64,000 bases of DNA from positions 1,751,225-1,815,224 of the forward strand of contig NZ_CP061368.1 in assembly GCF_014725735.1 (NCBI RefSeq). The letters run 5' to 3'. The position numbers and the translations under genes were made by a program. Origin of the DNA: Wenzhouxiangella sp. AB-CW3 (GTDB taxonomy: Bacteria > Pseudomonadota > Gammaproteobacteria > Xanthomonadales > Wenzhouxiangellaceae). The notes beneath the pieces are model-generated. The model was not told where the DNA came from. It did no database searches and was given only the letters and a program-made list of their open reading frames with translations. Every line of letters begins with the position of its first letter. Positions within the stretch are counted from its first letter, which is position 1. Positions 38,295 through 46,936 of this stretch are shown in pieces.

Positions 38295-39423
38295 CCGGCT
38301 TTCTGACTACCTAGAGTCAGTCAAGCGCCAGGTGCCCGCCGTCGGCCCGGAACGGGCGCGCGAGATGGTGGACGATGGCGCATTGCTCATCGATGTCCGC
38401 GAGTCCTGGGAGCTGGCCGATGGCGTGGTTCCGGATGCCCTGGCCATCGAACGCGGCATGCTGGAGCTGGAAATCGCCCAGCATGTGCCGGAACCGGACC
38501 GGCCACTGATCGTGATGTGCGCCGGTGGCGACCGGTCAGCCCTCTCGGCGTTTTCGCTGGCCCGAATGGGTTATCAGCAGGTCAGTAACCTGAACGGCGG
38601 GTTCAATGCCTGGCAGGCCGCCGGTCTTGCGGTCGAGACACCGCGCCGTCTTGATGAAGCGGCCTGGCGGCGATACCTGCGTCACCTGGCCATTCCCGGA
38701 GTCGGTCAGGACGGCCAGCAGCGGCTGCTCGACAGCCGGGTGTTCGTGACCGGTGCCGGGGGGCTGGGGTCTCCGCTGGCCCTGTACCTGGCCGCGGCCG
38801 GAGTAGGGCGTCTGACCCTTATAGACGATGACCGGGTCGAACGCTCCAATCTTCAGCGCCAGATTCTGCACAGCGATCACCTGGTCGGGCACTTCAAGAC
38901 CGAATCGGCGGCCGCCCGCCTGCATGCACTCAACCCGGAAATCGAGATCGAAACGGTCAACGCCCGCCTGCGGCAGGACAATGCCGATGAGCTGCTTGCG
39001 GGACATGATGTCGTGGTTGACGGTTCGGACAACTTTCCGACCCGCTACCTGCTCAATGAGGTCTGCATTCGCCTGGGCCTGCCACTGGTCTATGGTGCGG
39101 TGTTGCGATTTTCCGGCCAGGTTGGCGTGTTCCATCCCACCCACCGGGGTGCCTGCTATTGCTGCCTGTTTCCCGAGCCGCCCTTACCTGAAGATGCTCC
39201 GAGCTGTGCCGAAGCTGGTGTACTCGGTGTCATGCCTGGCGTGATCGGCACCCTGCAGGCCGCCGAAGTGCTCAAACTGTTGCTTGGTATCGGCGATCCG
39301 CTGATCTCGAGACTGTTGCACTACGATGCCCTGAAACCGGATTTCCGGATCACGCGGCTGGTTCCCGATCCCGAATGCAGGGTTTGTGGCGGTCTTTCAG
39401 GAGCAAGGTCAGAGACGTCGTGA
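38266..39423 (+). CDS. moeB: Rhodanese-fused molybdopterin-synthase adenylyltransferase (MoeB/ThiF family)
   Basis: Activates the C-terminus of a ubiquitin-like sulfur carrier (MoaD or ThiS) by adenylation and can pass sulfur to it. The 385 residues start with a rhodanese domain (about 25-125, active-site loop MCAGGDRSALSAF). The E1-like domain follows: FVTGAGGLGSPLALYLAAAG, SNLQRQILH and zinc Cys pairs CYCC and CRVC. The order rhodanese-then-ThiF is the reverse of MoeZ, but I recall it in Xanthomonas. The TTG start overlaps der by 29 bases; a later start just before the rhodanese domain cannot be excluded. Confidence 0.88.
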   Translation: MSDASKENADRLSDYLESVKRQVPAVGPERAREMVDDGALLIDVRESWELADGVVPDALAIERGMLELEIAQHVPEPDRPLIVMCAGGDRSALSAFSLARMGYQQVSNLNGGFNAWQAAGLAVETPRRLDEAAWRRYLRHLAIPGVGQDGQQRLLDSRVFVTGAGGLGSPLALYLAAAGVGRLTLIDDDRVERSNLQRQILHSDHLVGHFKTESAAARLHALNPEIEIETVNARLRQDNADELLAGHDVVVDGSDNFPTRYLLNEVCIRLGLPLVYGAVLRFSGQVGVFHPTHRGACYCCLFPEPPLPEDAPSCAEAGVLGVMPGVIGTLQAAEVLKLLLGIGDPLISRLLHYDALKPDFRITRLVPDPECRVCGGLSGARSETS

Positions 39424-39894
39424 GGTCAGATGTTGCTGAATGGTGTTGACCAGTCCGGGGTCGTCGGGCAGCACCGTGGGTGACCAGTGCTCCACCAGGT
39501 CGCCGCGCCGGTCAAACAGATACTTGGTGAAACTCTCGCGCGGCAGAACGGCCGCGCTGCGTTCCTGGACCATATCCCTGAACAGCGGGTGCATGTCGCG
39601 TCCGGTCACGGCATAGCGCTGGGTGACGAAGAAGTTGTGGGGATAGTTCTCCCGCAGAAACTCGGCGATTTCGTCTTCATTGCGCGGTTCTTCGTCGAAA
39701 TCGGTGCAGGGGATGGTCAGCACTCGCAGCCCGGCATCCCGGTTGAGCGCATACAGGCTCTGTAGCCGGCTCAGTTGTGGTGTGAAGCGGCTTTCGGTAG
39801 CAATATTGACGATCAGAAACGGCATGTTGCGATGCCGGTCGAGGTAAATCCGGTTCCCGTCCAGGGCCAGGAAATGATGATTGAACAGGTTCAC
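39409..39894 (-). CDS. Glutathione-peroxidase-like protein lacking the catalytic residues
   Basis: 161 residues aligned by eye to the glutathione peroxidase fold. [19 protein letters not shown] matches [21 protein letters not shown] matches the PCNQFGGQEP region; [20 protein letters not shown] matches WNFTKFLID. The peroxidatic Cys/Sec position is Ser35, the Trp-Asn pair before FTK is Glu-Ser, and the Gln position is lost. All four tetrad residues are therefore changed. A peroxidase role is unlikely; a binding or chaperone role is possible. No signal peptide is visible. Its 3' end overlaps that of moeB by 15 bases on the other strand. Confidence 0.78.
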   Translation of the reverse strand: MNLFNHHFLALDGNRIYLDRHRNMPFLIVNIATESRFTPQLSRLQSLYALNRDAGLRVLTIPCTDFDEEPRNEDEIAEFLRENYPHNFFVTQRYAVTGRDMHPLFRDMVQERSAAVLPRESFTKYLFDRRGDLVEHWSPTVLPDDPGLVNTIQQHLTSRRL

Positions 39895-39937
39895 GTTGCC
39901 TCCCTATGCAGTGGGTACTCTTGTGCCGAGGTAATAG

Positions 39938-39943
39938 TACAAT
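39938..39943 (+). promoter_or_regulatory. Candidate -10 element (TACAAT) of folD
   Basis: TACAAT ends 10 bases before the folD ATG, so a transcript from it would have almost no leader, and there is no ribosome site before the ATG. The -35 is not convincing. Confidence 0.35.
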
Positions 39944-39953
39944 ATGCCACCTC

Positions 39954-40820
39954 ATGGACAGTCCTGCCAGAATACTCGACGGTCGCCAGGTGTCCGGCCG
40001 CCTGATCGAGAATGTGGCCGCCGCCGTGGCGGCTCATGTCGACCGGGGCAAGCGTGCCCCCGGCCTTGCCGTGGTGTTGGTCGGCGACGATCCGGCCTCC
40101 GAAGTCTACGTTGCCCACAAGATCAAGGCCTGCGAGCGCGCCGGCATCGTCTCGGCCACGCATCGCCTGGCCCATGGCACGGGGCGTGGCGAACTTCTGG
40201 CCCTGATCGACATGCTCAACGAGGACGATTCGGTGGACGGCATTCTGGTGCAGTTGCCGCTGCCGGCGCACCTGGACGAGCGCGAGGTCACCCGGCGTAT
40301 CCGCCCGGACAAGGATGTTGACGGTTTTCATCCGGTCAACATGGGGCGTCTGGCCGTGCGCGATCCGGGCCTGCGCCCGTGTACACCACGTGGCGTAATG
40401 ACGCTGCTGGCGGCTCACGGTATCGATACCAAGGGCATGGACGCCCTGGTCGTGGGTGCATCCAATATCGTCGGTCGGCCACTGGCGCTGGAGTTGCTGC
40501 TGGCCGGTGCGACCGTCACGGTCGCTCATCGCTTTACCCGGGATCTCCAGCGGCAGGTCGGCAATGCCGAAATCCTGTTTGTGGCCGTGGGCAAACCGGA
40601 CCTGATCGATCCGCAATGGATTCGCGAGGGCACCATTGTGGTCGATATCGGCATCACCCGCGATGACAATGGTCGCATACGGGGTGATCTCGACTACGAT
40701 GCGGCAGCCCTGCGGGCAGCATGGATCACACCCGTACCGGGTGGCGTCGGGCCCATGACGGTGGCCACCCTGCTGCAGAACACCGCCGAGGCGGCCGGCC
40801 TGGTAGTACGCGCGCCCTGA
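39954..40820 (+). CDS. folD: Methylenetetrahydrofolate dehydrogenase / cyclohydrolase FolD
   Basis: Bifunctional enzyme interconverting 5,10-methylene- and 10-formyl-tetrahydrofolate. The 288 residues show the catalytic Tyr/Lys region [17 protein letters not shown]. They also show the folate-site [14 protein letters not shown] and [15 protein letters not shown], the NADP-binding [17 protein letters not shown] and the closing [16 protein letters not shown]. The ATG at 39954 is chosen over an upstream in-frame ATG because the family begins near [13 protein letters not shown]. Confidence 0.96.
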   Translation: MDSPARILDGRQVSGRLIENVAAAVAAHVDRGKRAPGLAVVLVGDDPASEVYVAHKIKACERAGIVSATHRLAHGTGRGELLALIDMLNEDDSVDGILVQLPLPAHLDEREVTRRIRPDKDVDGFHPVNMGRLAVRDPGLRPCTPRGVMTLLAAHGIDTKGMDALVVGASNIVGRPLALELLLAGATVTVAHRFTRDLQRQVGNAEILFVAVGKPDLIDPQWIREGTIVVDIGITRDDNGRIRGDLDYDAAALRAAWITPVPGGVGPMTVATLLQNTAEAAGLVVRAP

Positions 40821-40821
40821 G

Positions 40822-41298
40822 TCAGGACGGCGCCGTTGTTTTCCTGCGAAACAGCAGCGCGGGCGTCTTGATCAGTTCGTAGATCAGTAGCGCGACAATG
40901 ATACCGACACCGGTGTAGACAAGTGATGGGGCATCGACCGGAATGGCCGGGGTGAAGTGCTCCCAGGCGCGTCGGGCGACATCCTGATCGGCATGCTGAA
41001 GCATGATCACCGGCTGCAGCAGCGGATTGGCTTCGGAAATCGCACGGTAGGCCTGCTCGAGCTCGACGACACGGCCTGAAAACTCTGCCAGTGCCGCTTC
41101 GCGGTCGGGCAGTCCGAGCTGACTGAGCCAGTCGCCACGCTCGATCATGCTCACTGCCCGCCGGGCCTCGTCCAGATGTCCGCCCAACCGCTGCAGGTAG
41201 GCCTGGGTGAAGGCGGGTGCCTGGCTGAGCCCCATGCCACCACCGGCGCCACAGCATGCACTGCCCAGATTGTCGAACTTGCGAGTCAACCAGCTCAT
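40822..41298 (-). CDS. DUF2937-family membrane protein
   Basis: Encodes 158 residues. A small, Gly/Cys-rich N-terminus (LGSACCGAGGGMGLSQAPAF) precedes a helical periplasmic-looking region (QAYLQRLGGHLDEARRAVSM onward). One clear TM helix sits near the end (about 128-147), with a short basic tail. The helical part resembles DUF2937 proteins of Pseudomonas; the function is unknown. The stop is 1 base from the end of folD on the other strand. Confidence 0.7.
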   Translation of the reverse strand: MSWLTRKFDNLGSACCGAGGGMGLSQAPAFTQAYLQRLGGHLDEARRAVSMIERGDWLSQLGLPDREAALAEFSGRVVELEQAYRAISEANPLLQPVIMLQHADQDVARRAWEHFTPAIPVDAPSLVYTGVGIIVALLIYELIKTPALLFRRKTTAPS

Positions 41299-41383
41299 GG
41301 CTGTGCATTCTTGCCTGACAGGCGGTTCATGTCCAGTTTGCTGGATGTGACGGACAGGCGGCGGGCCAATGGATGAAAAGGCG

Positions 41384-41959
41384 TCATTCGGCGTCGTACG
41401 CCGGCTCCGTCGTCAGCTTAAAGAGGTAGTAGCGGATGGCAATCCAGTCATACAGGGCGTGGATGAGAATCGGAACAAGCAGGTTGCCGGTTGCCAGATA
41501 GATCCAGCCCAGGTACGCCCCCATCAAGGTGGCGATGATGAAATAGGCGCGGGTGACTGCGTGAACCAGTCCGAAGAGCACGGCTGCAATCAGTAAAGCG
41601 GGAATCGGTCCGAGGAGAAGATCGAGGCCGTCCTGGATGAATCCCCGGAACAGCAACTCTTCGCCGATGCCGGCCAGGGCGGCAACCAGTACGACACTGC
41701 CTCGTGGTGCCCGCCGGAACAACAGCTTGATGAGCTGATTGACAACGGCGTGGATTTCGCGCGCCCAGGCCCAATTCAGATGACGCATGAACAGCAGGGG
41801 CAGCAGCAGCGGTACGGTAAGTGTCACGGCCAGCGCAAGGGCCGGCAGGCTCCATTCCATTGATGCCCAGGGCGTCAACCCGAACAGCAGGCACAATGCC
41901 ACGGCCAGCACAACCAGGCCGCCCTGAAAGATCAGGGCGGCCCTGAGGGGATGACGCAT
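41384..41959 (-). CDS. CPBP-family intramembrane metalloprotease
   Basis: A 191-residue membrane protein with about five TM helices and the three CPBP (Abi/Rce1-like) motifs: GIGEELLFRGFI, FGLVHAVTRAYF and HALYDWIAI. The Glu-Glu and His residues thought to bind zinc are all present, so it is predicted to be active. The substrate is unknown. Its ATG lies 8 bases after the thiolase stop on the same strand, so it may be read through from the fad pair. Confidence 0.9.
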   Translation of the reverse strand: MRHPLRAALIFQGGLVVLAVALCLLFGLTPWASMEWSLPALALAVTLTVPLLLPLLFMRHLNWAWAREIHAVVNQLIKLLFRRAPRGSVVLVAALAGIGEELLFRGFIQDGLDLLLGPIPALLIAAVLFGLVHAVTRAYFIIATLMGAYLGWIYLATGNLLVPILIHALYDWIAIRYYLFKLTTEPAYDAE

Positions 41960-41967
41960 GGGTGCGT

Positions 41968-43425
41968 TCAGCTCTGGTCCGAGTCAGCGGCTTTCCCGGC
42001 AGTGCTCGCGTTGTCCTCGGAGCCGGCCGATGCCGACTTGCTGGCGGCGCGCTTCTTTCCGGCCTTCTTCTTTCCGGTCTTGGCGGCTTTCTTCCGGGTC
42101 CCCTTCTTGCGCGTGGTCTTCTTGCCGGTCGGGGCCTTGTCTCCACGCTCCAGCATGGCGGCCACGCCCATGCCGCCGGCCGTGCAAATGGAAATCAGTC
42201 CACGCCCCGAGCCCGCCTGTTCCAGGGTATGAGCCAGGGTGGAGAGAATGCGCGCGCCGGTCGCGGCGAACGGGTGACCAATGGCCACTGAGCCGCCGTG
42301 GACGTTCATCCGGCTGGTGTCGATACTGCCCAGGGGCTTGTCCAGGCCCAGCCGTTGGCGACAGTAGCGTTCGGATTCCCAGGCTTTCAGCGTGCACAGG
42401 ACCTGGGCTGCAAACGCTTCGTGGATTTCGTAGAAGTCGAAGTCCTGCAGTTTCAGTCCGGCCTGTTGAAGCATTTCGGCCACGGCGACCGTGGGCGCCA
42501 TCAGCAGGCCTTCATCGCCGTTGACAAAGTCCACCGAGGCGGTCCGTCCCAGGGTCAGCCAGGCCGTGACCGGAAGATCGTTTTCCCTGGCCCATTCTTC
42601 AGAGGCCAGCAGCACGGCGGCTGCGCCGTCGGTCAGGGTGCTGGAGTTGCCGGCGGTCAGCGTGCCTTGCTTGGAACGGTCGAAAACCGGCTTGAGTCCG
42701 GACAGCTTGTTAAGCGAGGTGTCCGGGCGCACGATGTTGTCGCGCATGGCGCCGGCATGCGACTGCACCAGGGGGTCGAAGAATCCGGAATCCCAGGCTC
42801 TTGCTGCCTTCTGGTGGCTGTCGAGAGTGAGTTCATCCTGCTCCTTGCGGGTCACCTGCCACTCGCGGGCCATGCGTTCGCAGTGCTGGCCCATGGACAG
42901 TCCGGTGCGAGGTTCGGCATTGCGTGGCGGCTGGGGCGTCAGTTCGCCGGGCCGGAAGCCCTTGAACACCTTGAGGCGTTCTCCCAGGCTGCGTGCCTTC
43001 GACAGCTTGACCAGTCGTTGGGCAAAGCGGCGCTGAAAGACGATGGGAGCGTCCGAGGTGGTATCGGTGCCCCCGACGATGGCGCAGTCGATCTGCCCGG
43101 CGGCAATCTGTCCGCCTGCCATCAGGGCGGCCTGCAGACTGGTCCCGCAGGCCTGCTGCAGGGTAATGCCCGGGGTCAGCGGCGAAAGCGAGGTCGACAT
43201 CACCGCTTCGCGCGCCAGGTTCCAGTCCTTGGAGTGGGTGGTCACGGCGCCGGCGACGACCTGGTCGACTCGCTTTCCTTCCAGTCCGAAGCGATCAACA
43301 ACGCCTTGTATGGCGGCACTGAGCATGTCCAGGTTGGACTGCTCGGCATACAGGGTGTTCGAGCGGCAGAAGGGAATCCGGCTGCCGCCGATGATGGCGA
43401 TCCTGCGCAGGCTGCTGTCGGTCAT
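41968..43425 (-). CDS. fadI: Acetyl-CoA C-acyltransferase (FadI-type thiolase) with Lys/Ala-rich tail
   Basis: Cleaves 3-ketoacyl-CoA in beta-oxidation. The 485 residues contain the thiolase core with nucleophile Cys93 (LQQACGTSLQAA), EIHEAFAAQ, the GHP motif NVHGGSVAIGHPFAATGAR and the second catalytic Cys in ISICTAGGMGVAA. After about residue 430 it adds some 50 residues rich in Lys, Arg, Ala, Thr and Ser (TRKKGTRKKAAKTGKKK), resembling histone-H1-like tails. FadI proteins normally end at the core. It follows fadJ with a 1-base stop/start overlap. Confidence 0.92.
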   Translation of the reverse strand: MTDSSLRRIAIIGGSRIPFCRSNTLYAEQSNLDMLSAAIQGVVDRFGLEGKRVDQVVAGAVTTHSKDWNLAREAVMSTSLSPLTPGITLQQACGTSLQAALMAGGQIAAGQIDCAIVGGTDTTSDAPIVFQRRFAQRLVKLSKARSLGERLKVFKGFRPGELTPQPPRNAEPRTGLSMGQHCERMAREWQVTRKEQDELTLDSHQKAARAWDSGFFDPLVQSHAGAMRDNIVRPDTSLNKLSGLKPVFDRSKQGTLTAGNSSTLTDGAAAVLLASEEWARENDLPVTAWLTLGRTASVDFVNGDEGLLMAPTVAVAEMLQQAGLKLQDFDFYEIHEAFAAQVLCTLKAWESERYCRQRLGLDKPLGSIDTSRMNVHGGSVAIGHPFAATGARILSTLAHTLEQAGSGRGLISICTAGGMGVAAMLERGDKAPTGKKTTRKKGTRKKAAKTGKKKAGKKRAASKSASAGSEDNASTAGKAADSDQS

Positions 43426-45425
43426 CAGGATGGCTCCTTGTTGGATTGCTCGCTGCTCCCGGCAGCGCGGGATTCGAGATAGTGCATGGGTCCGCCGCGG
43501 AAGGGGGCGAACCCGGTACCGAAGATCATGCCGGCATCCAGGAGTTCGGCCGATTCGACCACCTGGTCGTCAAGACAGGCGCGGCACTCGTCGAAATAGG
43601 GTTGCATCAGCTGTTCTGCCAGCTTGTCGAGATCGTGCCCCTGGGCCGCTGCCGAGTCACGTTCGGGCTTGCCTTTCTTCCACTGATAGAAACCTTCGCC
43701 GGACTTCTTGCCCAGCTTTCCGGCCTCGACCATTTCTTCGAGTACCTTTTGATCCTCTCCGGCCGACTCACCCATCAGGGTCTTGATGACCCCCAGGCCG
43801 ACATCCAGGCCCACGGTATCGGCGAGCTCAACCGGCCCCATGGGCATGCCGAACTGCTCGGCGGCCTTGTCCAGCGCTTCCTTCGGCACCCCTTCGCGGT
43901 GCATTTTCATGGCATTGCGCATGTAGGGCGCAAGCACTCGATTGACCAGAAACCCTGGAGTGGAGGCCACCGGCAGGGCGTACTTGCCGATCTGGGTGGC
44001 GAAGCTGGAGCCGTCATTGACCCTCTCCTGGCTGGTGCCGGGGTCGTGCACGATCTCGACCAGCGGCATCTTGGCCACGGGATTGAAAAAGTGCAGGCCG
44101 ATCAGGCGCGCCGGGTCGTCGAGCACATCGGACAACTCGCTCAAGGGTATGGCCGAGGTGTTGGTTGCCAGCAGTGCATGCTTGGGTGCCTTTCGATTGA
44201 CCTCGGCAAACAGATCGCGCTTGGCGTCCCGGTCTTCGAAAATAGCCTCGATCACGACATCGGCTCGTGCCAGACCCTGGCCCTCGACATCGGCCAGCAG
44301 GCGGCTGCGGGCCGCGGCCACGGCGGTGGGTGTCTTAAGCTTGCGTTTGAACAGCTTGCCGGCGCGCTTGATGGCCGGCTCGATGTACTTCAACTCGCGA
44401 TCCTGCAGGGTCACTTCCAGGCCACGCGAGGCGCACCAGGCGGCGATATCCCCGCCCATCACCCCGGCACCGATGACATGGACGCGTCGGGCACGGAAAT
44501 CCGAGCGCTTGCCCTGGGCCTTGAGCGTTTCCATCAGGCGAAACACGCGCCGCAGGTTGCGCGAGGTGTCTCCGGCCAGTAACCGGGGTACCTTTTTGCC
44601 CTCGATGCGGATCATCTCCGATGCTGAATGGCCGGCAGCCTCGAAGGCATCGATCAGTTCATAGGGCGCCGGGTAGTGCTCCTTGCGTGCCTTGGCTGCG
44701 GTCTGCTTGCGCATCTGGCCGGCCAGGAAACGACGCACTGGAGTCCAGGTCGTGGCGCGTGCCAGCAGTCCCGGCCGGGCAGAACGCTTTTTCTTCAGCA
44801 CTGCGGCGCGCGCGGCCCAGCGCAGGGAACCGTGGGGGCTGACGGTCTGGTCGATCAGACCCATGGCGCGGGCGGCGCGGGGCCGGAGCATGCGGCCGGT
44901 GAGCATGATCTGCATCGCCTTGAGTCCACCCATGGCGCGAATGCTGCGCCCGGAACCGCCAAAGCCGGGGTAGATGCCCAGATTGACTTCCGGGAAACCG
45001 ACGCGGGTGTGGTCGGCGTCCAGCGCGATGCGCCAGTCAAAGCACAGGGACAGTTCCAGGCCACCGCCGAGGCAGTAGCCTTCGAAAGCCACCACGGTCG
45101 GGAAGGGCAGGTCTTCGATGCGCTTGAACAGTTCGTGGACACGGCGAACGTTGTCTTCGAGCTCCGAGACATTTTCCGTGGCGTCAAACTCGCGCACATC
45201 GGCGCCGACGATGAACGATTTCGGCTTGCCCGACATCAGCACCAGCCCCGTAGGGCGATCTGATTCCAGCCGGACGACGAGCTGATCGAGTTCGCTCAGA
45301 ACCTCGGTTCCGAGGCTGTTGACCTTCTCGTCGCTGCGATCCAGGTAAAGCCAGGCGACGCCATCGATATCGGTTTCCAGGCGCCAGTGCTTGCAGGTAT
45401 TGCCCTCGGAGACTTTGGCGGACAT
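43425..45425 (-). CDS. fadJ: Fatty acid oxidation complex alpha subunit (FadJ-type enoyl-CoA hydratase/3-hydroxyacyl-CoA dehydrogenase)
   Basis: Bifunctional beta-oxidation enzyme. The 666 residues have a crotonase domain (about 1-190) with oxyanion motif SFIVGADVREF and catalytic Glu residues in GGGLELSLCFDW and GFPEVNLGIYPGFGG. The NAD-binding domain shows VIGAGVMGGDIA, the catalytic His in GLHFFNPVAKMPLVEIV, and STPGFLVNRVLAPYM. The ATG at 45425 gives a typical N-terminus; the open frame further upstream is unconvincing. It forms a two-gene unit with the thiolase downstream. fadD lies 13 kb away. Confidence 0.93.
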   Translation of the reverse strand: MSAKVSEGNTCKHWRLETDIDGVAWLYLDRSDEKVNSLGTEVLSELDQLVVRLESDRPTGLVLMSGKPKSFIVGADVREFDATENVSELEDNVRRVHELFKRIEDLPFPTVVAFEGYCLGGGLELSLCFDWRIALDADHTRVGFPEVNLGIYPGFGGSGRSIRAMGGLKAMQIMLTGRMLRPRAARAMGLIDQTVSPHGSLRWAARAAVLKKKRSARPGLLARATTWTPVRRFLAGQMRKQTAAKARKEHYPAPYELIDAFEAAGHSASEMIRIEGKKVPRLLAGDTSRNLRRVFRLMETLKAQGKRSDFRARRVHVIGAGVMGGDIAAWCASRGLEVTLQDRELKYIEPAIKRAGKLFKRKLKTPTAVAAARSRLLADVEGQGLARADVVIEAIFEDRDAKRDLFAEVNRKAPKHALLATNTSAIPLSELSDVLDDPARLIGLHFFNPVAKMPLVEIVHDPGTSQERVNDGSSFATQIGKYALPVASTPGFLVNRVLAPYMRNAMKMHREGVPKEALDKAAEQFGMPMGPVELADTVGLDVGLGVIKTLMGESAGEDQKVLEEMVEAGKLGKKSGEGFYQWKKGKPERDSAAAQGHDLDKLAEQLMQPYFDECRACLDDQVVESAELLDAGMIFGTGFAPFRGGPMHYLESRAAGSSEQSNKEPS

Positions 45426-45474
45426 CCTCGATTCACTCCATTCCGGTGCGTATGGGTTTAGTGTACCTCGCCAT

Positions 45475-46104
45475 TCATGGACGTGCCGGGCCATCCAGAA
45501 TTCCGATGCCGAATTCCTCGAGCAGTTCAACCAGGGCAATCAGAGGGAGGCCGATCAATGCCGTTGGGTCCTGGTTGTCGATCGATTCGGCCAGCGCGAT
45601 ACCCAGCGATTCGCTCTTCATGGCACCGGCACAGTCCAGCGGACGATCGCGCTCGACATAGCTTTTGATCTGCTCTGCCGACAGGTTCTTGACCCGGACC
45701 CGCGTCGGTATGTTCCGAACTGCCTCCCGGACGCCCTGAATCACGGCCACCGAGGTATGAAATACAACTTCCCGACCGCTGCAGTCGCGCAGCTGGGCTG
45801 CGGCACGCTCGGGCGTTCCGGGCTTGCCGAGTTGCCGGCCCTCGCAGTCGGCGACCTGGTCCGAGCCGATGACGATAGCGTCGGGCTTGATGCGGCTGAC
45901 GGCGCGAGCCTTGAGCAAGGCCAGACGCTGGGCCAATTCAGCACTGGATGCGGCGGTTTCGGCCGCCTCGTCGATATCGGGTGCAAGCACGCTGAAGGGC
46001 AGGCCCAGTCGTTCGAGCAGTTGGCGGCGGTAGGGTGACCCGGAAGCCAGTATCAGCTTCGATCGGGTCGGTTCGGGAGGTGGGTTGGCAGTGCGCTCTG
46101 GCAT
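45475..46104 (-). CDS. yceF: Maf-like nucleotide pyrophosphatase YceF
   Basis: Hydrolyses modified or non-canonical nucleoside triphosphates; the YceF branch prefers m7GTP. The 209 residues carry the Maf opening LILASGSPYRRQLLERLGLP, the catalytic region VIGSDQVADCEGRQLGKPGT, and the C-terminal GAMKSESLGIALAESI. The start at 46104 is chosen because the family begins shortly after it. The gene diverges from yceD by 51 bases; yceF beside yceD-rpmF-plsX is the E. coli arrangement too. Confidence 0.92.
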   Translation of the reverse strand: MPERTANPPPEPTRSKLILASGSPYRRQLLERLGLPFSVLAPDIDEAAETAASSAELAQRLALLKARAVSRIKPDAIVIGSDQVADCEGRQLGKPGTPERAAAQLRDCSGREVVFHTSVAVIQGVREAVRNIPTRVRVKNLSAEQIKSYVERDRPLDCAGAMKSESLGIALAESIDNQDPTALIGLPLIALVELLEEFGIGILDGPARP

Positions 46105-46116
46105 GCAATAGGAAGA

Positions 46117-46146
46117 TTGTGGTGAGTTGTTTTGCAATGATATAAT
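46117..46146 (+). promoter_or_regulatory. Promoter of yceD-rpmF-plsX (near-leaderless)
   Basis: TTGTGG (46117-46122), an 18-base spacer and a perfect TATAAT (46141-46146) precede the yceD ATG at 46156. Transcription would start around 46153, leaving a leader of only about 3 bases and no ribosome site. Confidence 0.6.
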
Positions 46147-46155
46147 GCCCGGCTT

Positions 46156-46665
46156 ATGTCGCGAGATTTCCCCGACTGGGTTCAGGCAGACAAGGCAGCG
46201 GCCGCCCGACGCGAGTTTTCCGGCACAGTGCCGCTGAAACGATTTCAGCGACTGGCCGGCATGATAGCTGATCCGGGCGAAGCCGAAGTGGCTTTCGAGC
46301 TGTCCTTTGGCCATGACGAACAGCGTCAGGTGCGGGTGGAAGTGCGGGTCACCGGTGAGGTGCCCCTGGTCTGCCAGCGTACGTTGCGGACGTTTGCCCA
46401 TGCCCTCGACAGTCAGTCGGTGGTGGGCATTGTCGGCACTGATCGCGAAGCCGAGTCATTGCCGGAAGACTACGAACCGTTGCTGATCAGTGAAGGACGC
46501 GTTGAGCTGGCAGCGCTGATCGAAGAAGAGTTGATGCTCGGGCTGCCACTGGTGCCGGTTGATCCAGCCTCCAGTCGCATCGGCCAGGATGACGAGGCAG
46601 CAGCTGATACGCACCGGCCGTTTGCCGGTTTGGCGAAGCTGAAGAAGCATCGTGACCAGGATTGA
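46156..46665 (+). CDS. yceD: 23S rRNA accumulation protein YceD (DUF177)
   Basis: A 169-residue protein of the DUF177 family, required in several bacteria and plastids for normal 23S rRNA levels. It shows the family features EVRVTGEVPLVCQRTLRTFA and LIEEELMLGLPLVPV; the Cys pair found in some members is reduced to a single Cys. It is always next to rpmF, as here (27 bases). The strong -10 box lies only 9 bases before the ATG. Confidence 0.92.
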   Translation: MSRDFPDWVQADKAAAARREFSGTVPLKRFQRLAGMIADPGEAEVAFELSFGHDEQRQVRVEVRVTGEVPLVCQRTLRTFAHALDSQSVVGIVGTDREAESLPEDYEPLLISEGRVELAALIEEELMLGLPLVPVDPASSRIGQDDEAAADTHRPFAGLAKLKKHRDQD

Positions 46666-46692
46666 TTGTTTTACTTGATGGAGTGACTGAAC

Positions 46693-46905
46693 ATGGCTGT
46701 TCAAAAGAATCGCAAGACCCCTTCAAAGCGCGGCATGCGGCGTTCGCATGACAGTCTGCGCAACCCGACCCTGTCGGAAGACCCCACGACCGGCGAGATC
46801 CACCGCCGTCATCACGTGTCTGCCGAAGGCTTTTATCGTGGTCGTCAGGTCGTCGAGGTGGCGCCGGAAATCGACGACGAAGAGCTTGAGGAAGCCCAGG
46901 ACTGA
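46693..46905 (+). CDS. rpmF: 50S ribosomal protein L32
   Basis: Large-subunit protein of 70 residues. It has the typical start [20 protein letters not shown] and the core [20 protein letters not shown]. The zinc Cys residues of some L32 proteins are absent, as in other gammaproteobacterial forms. The C-terminus is acidic ([11 protein letters not shown]), longer than in E. coli (57 residues). A GGAGTGACTGAAC segment precedes the ATG. It links ribosome and lipid synthesis genes, since plsX follows. Confidence 0.95.
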   Translation: MAVQKNRKTPSKRGMRRSHDSLRNPTLSEDPTTGEIHRRHHVSAEGFYRGRQVVEVAPEIDDEELEEAQD

Positions 46906-46936
46906 CTCCTGGCGGTAGCTTTCGCTGCCCCTGCTC

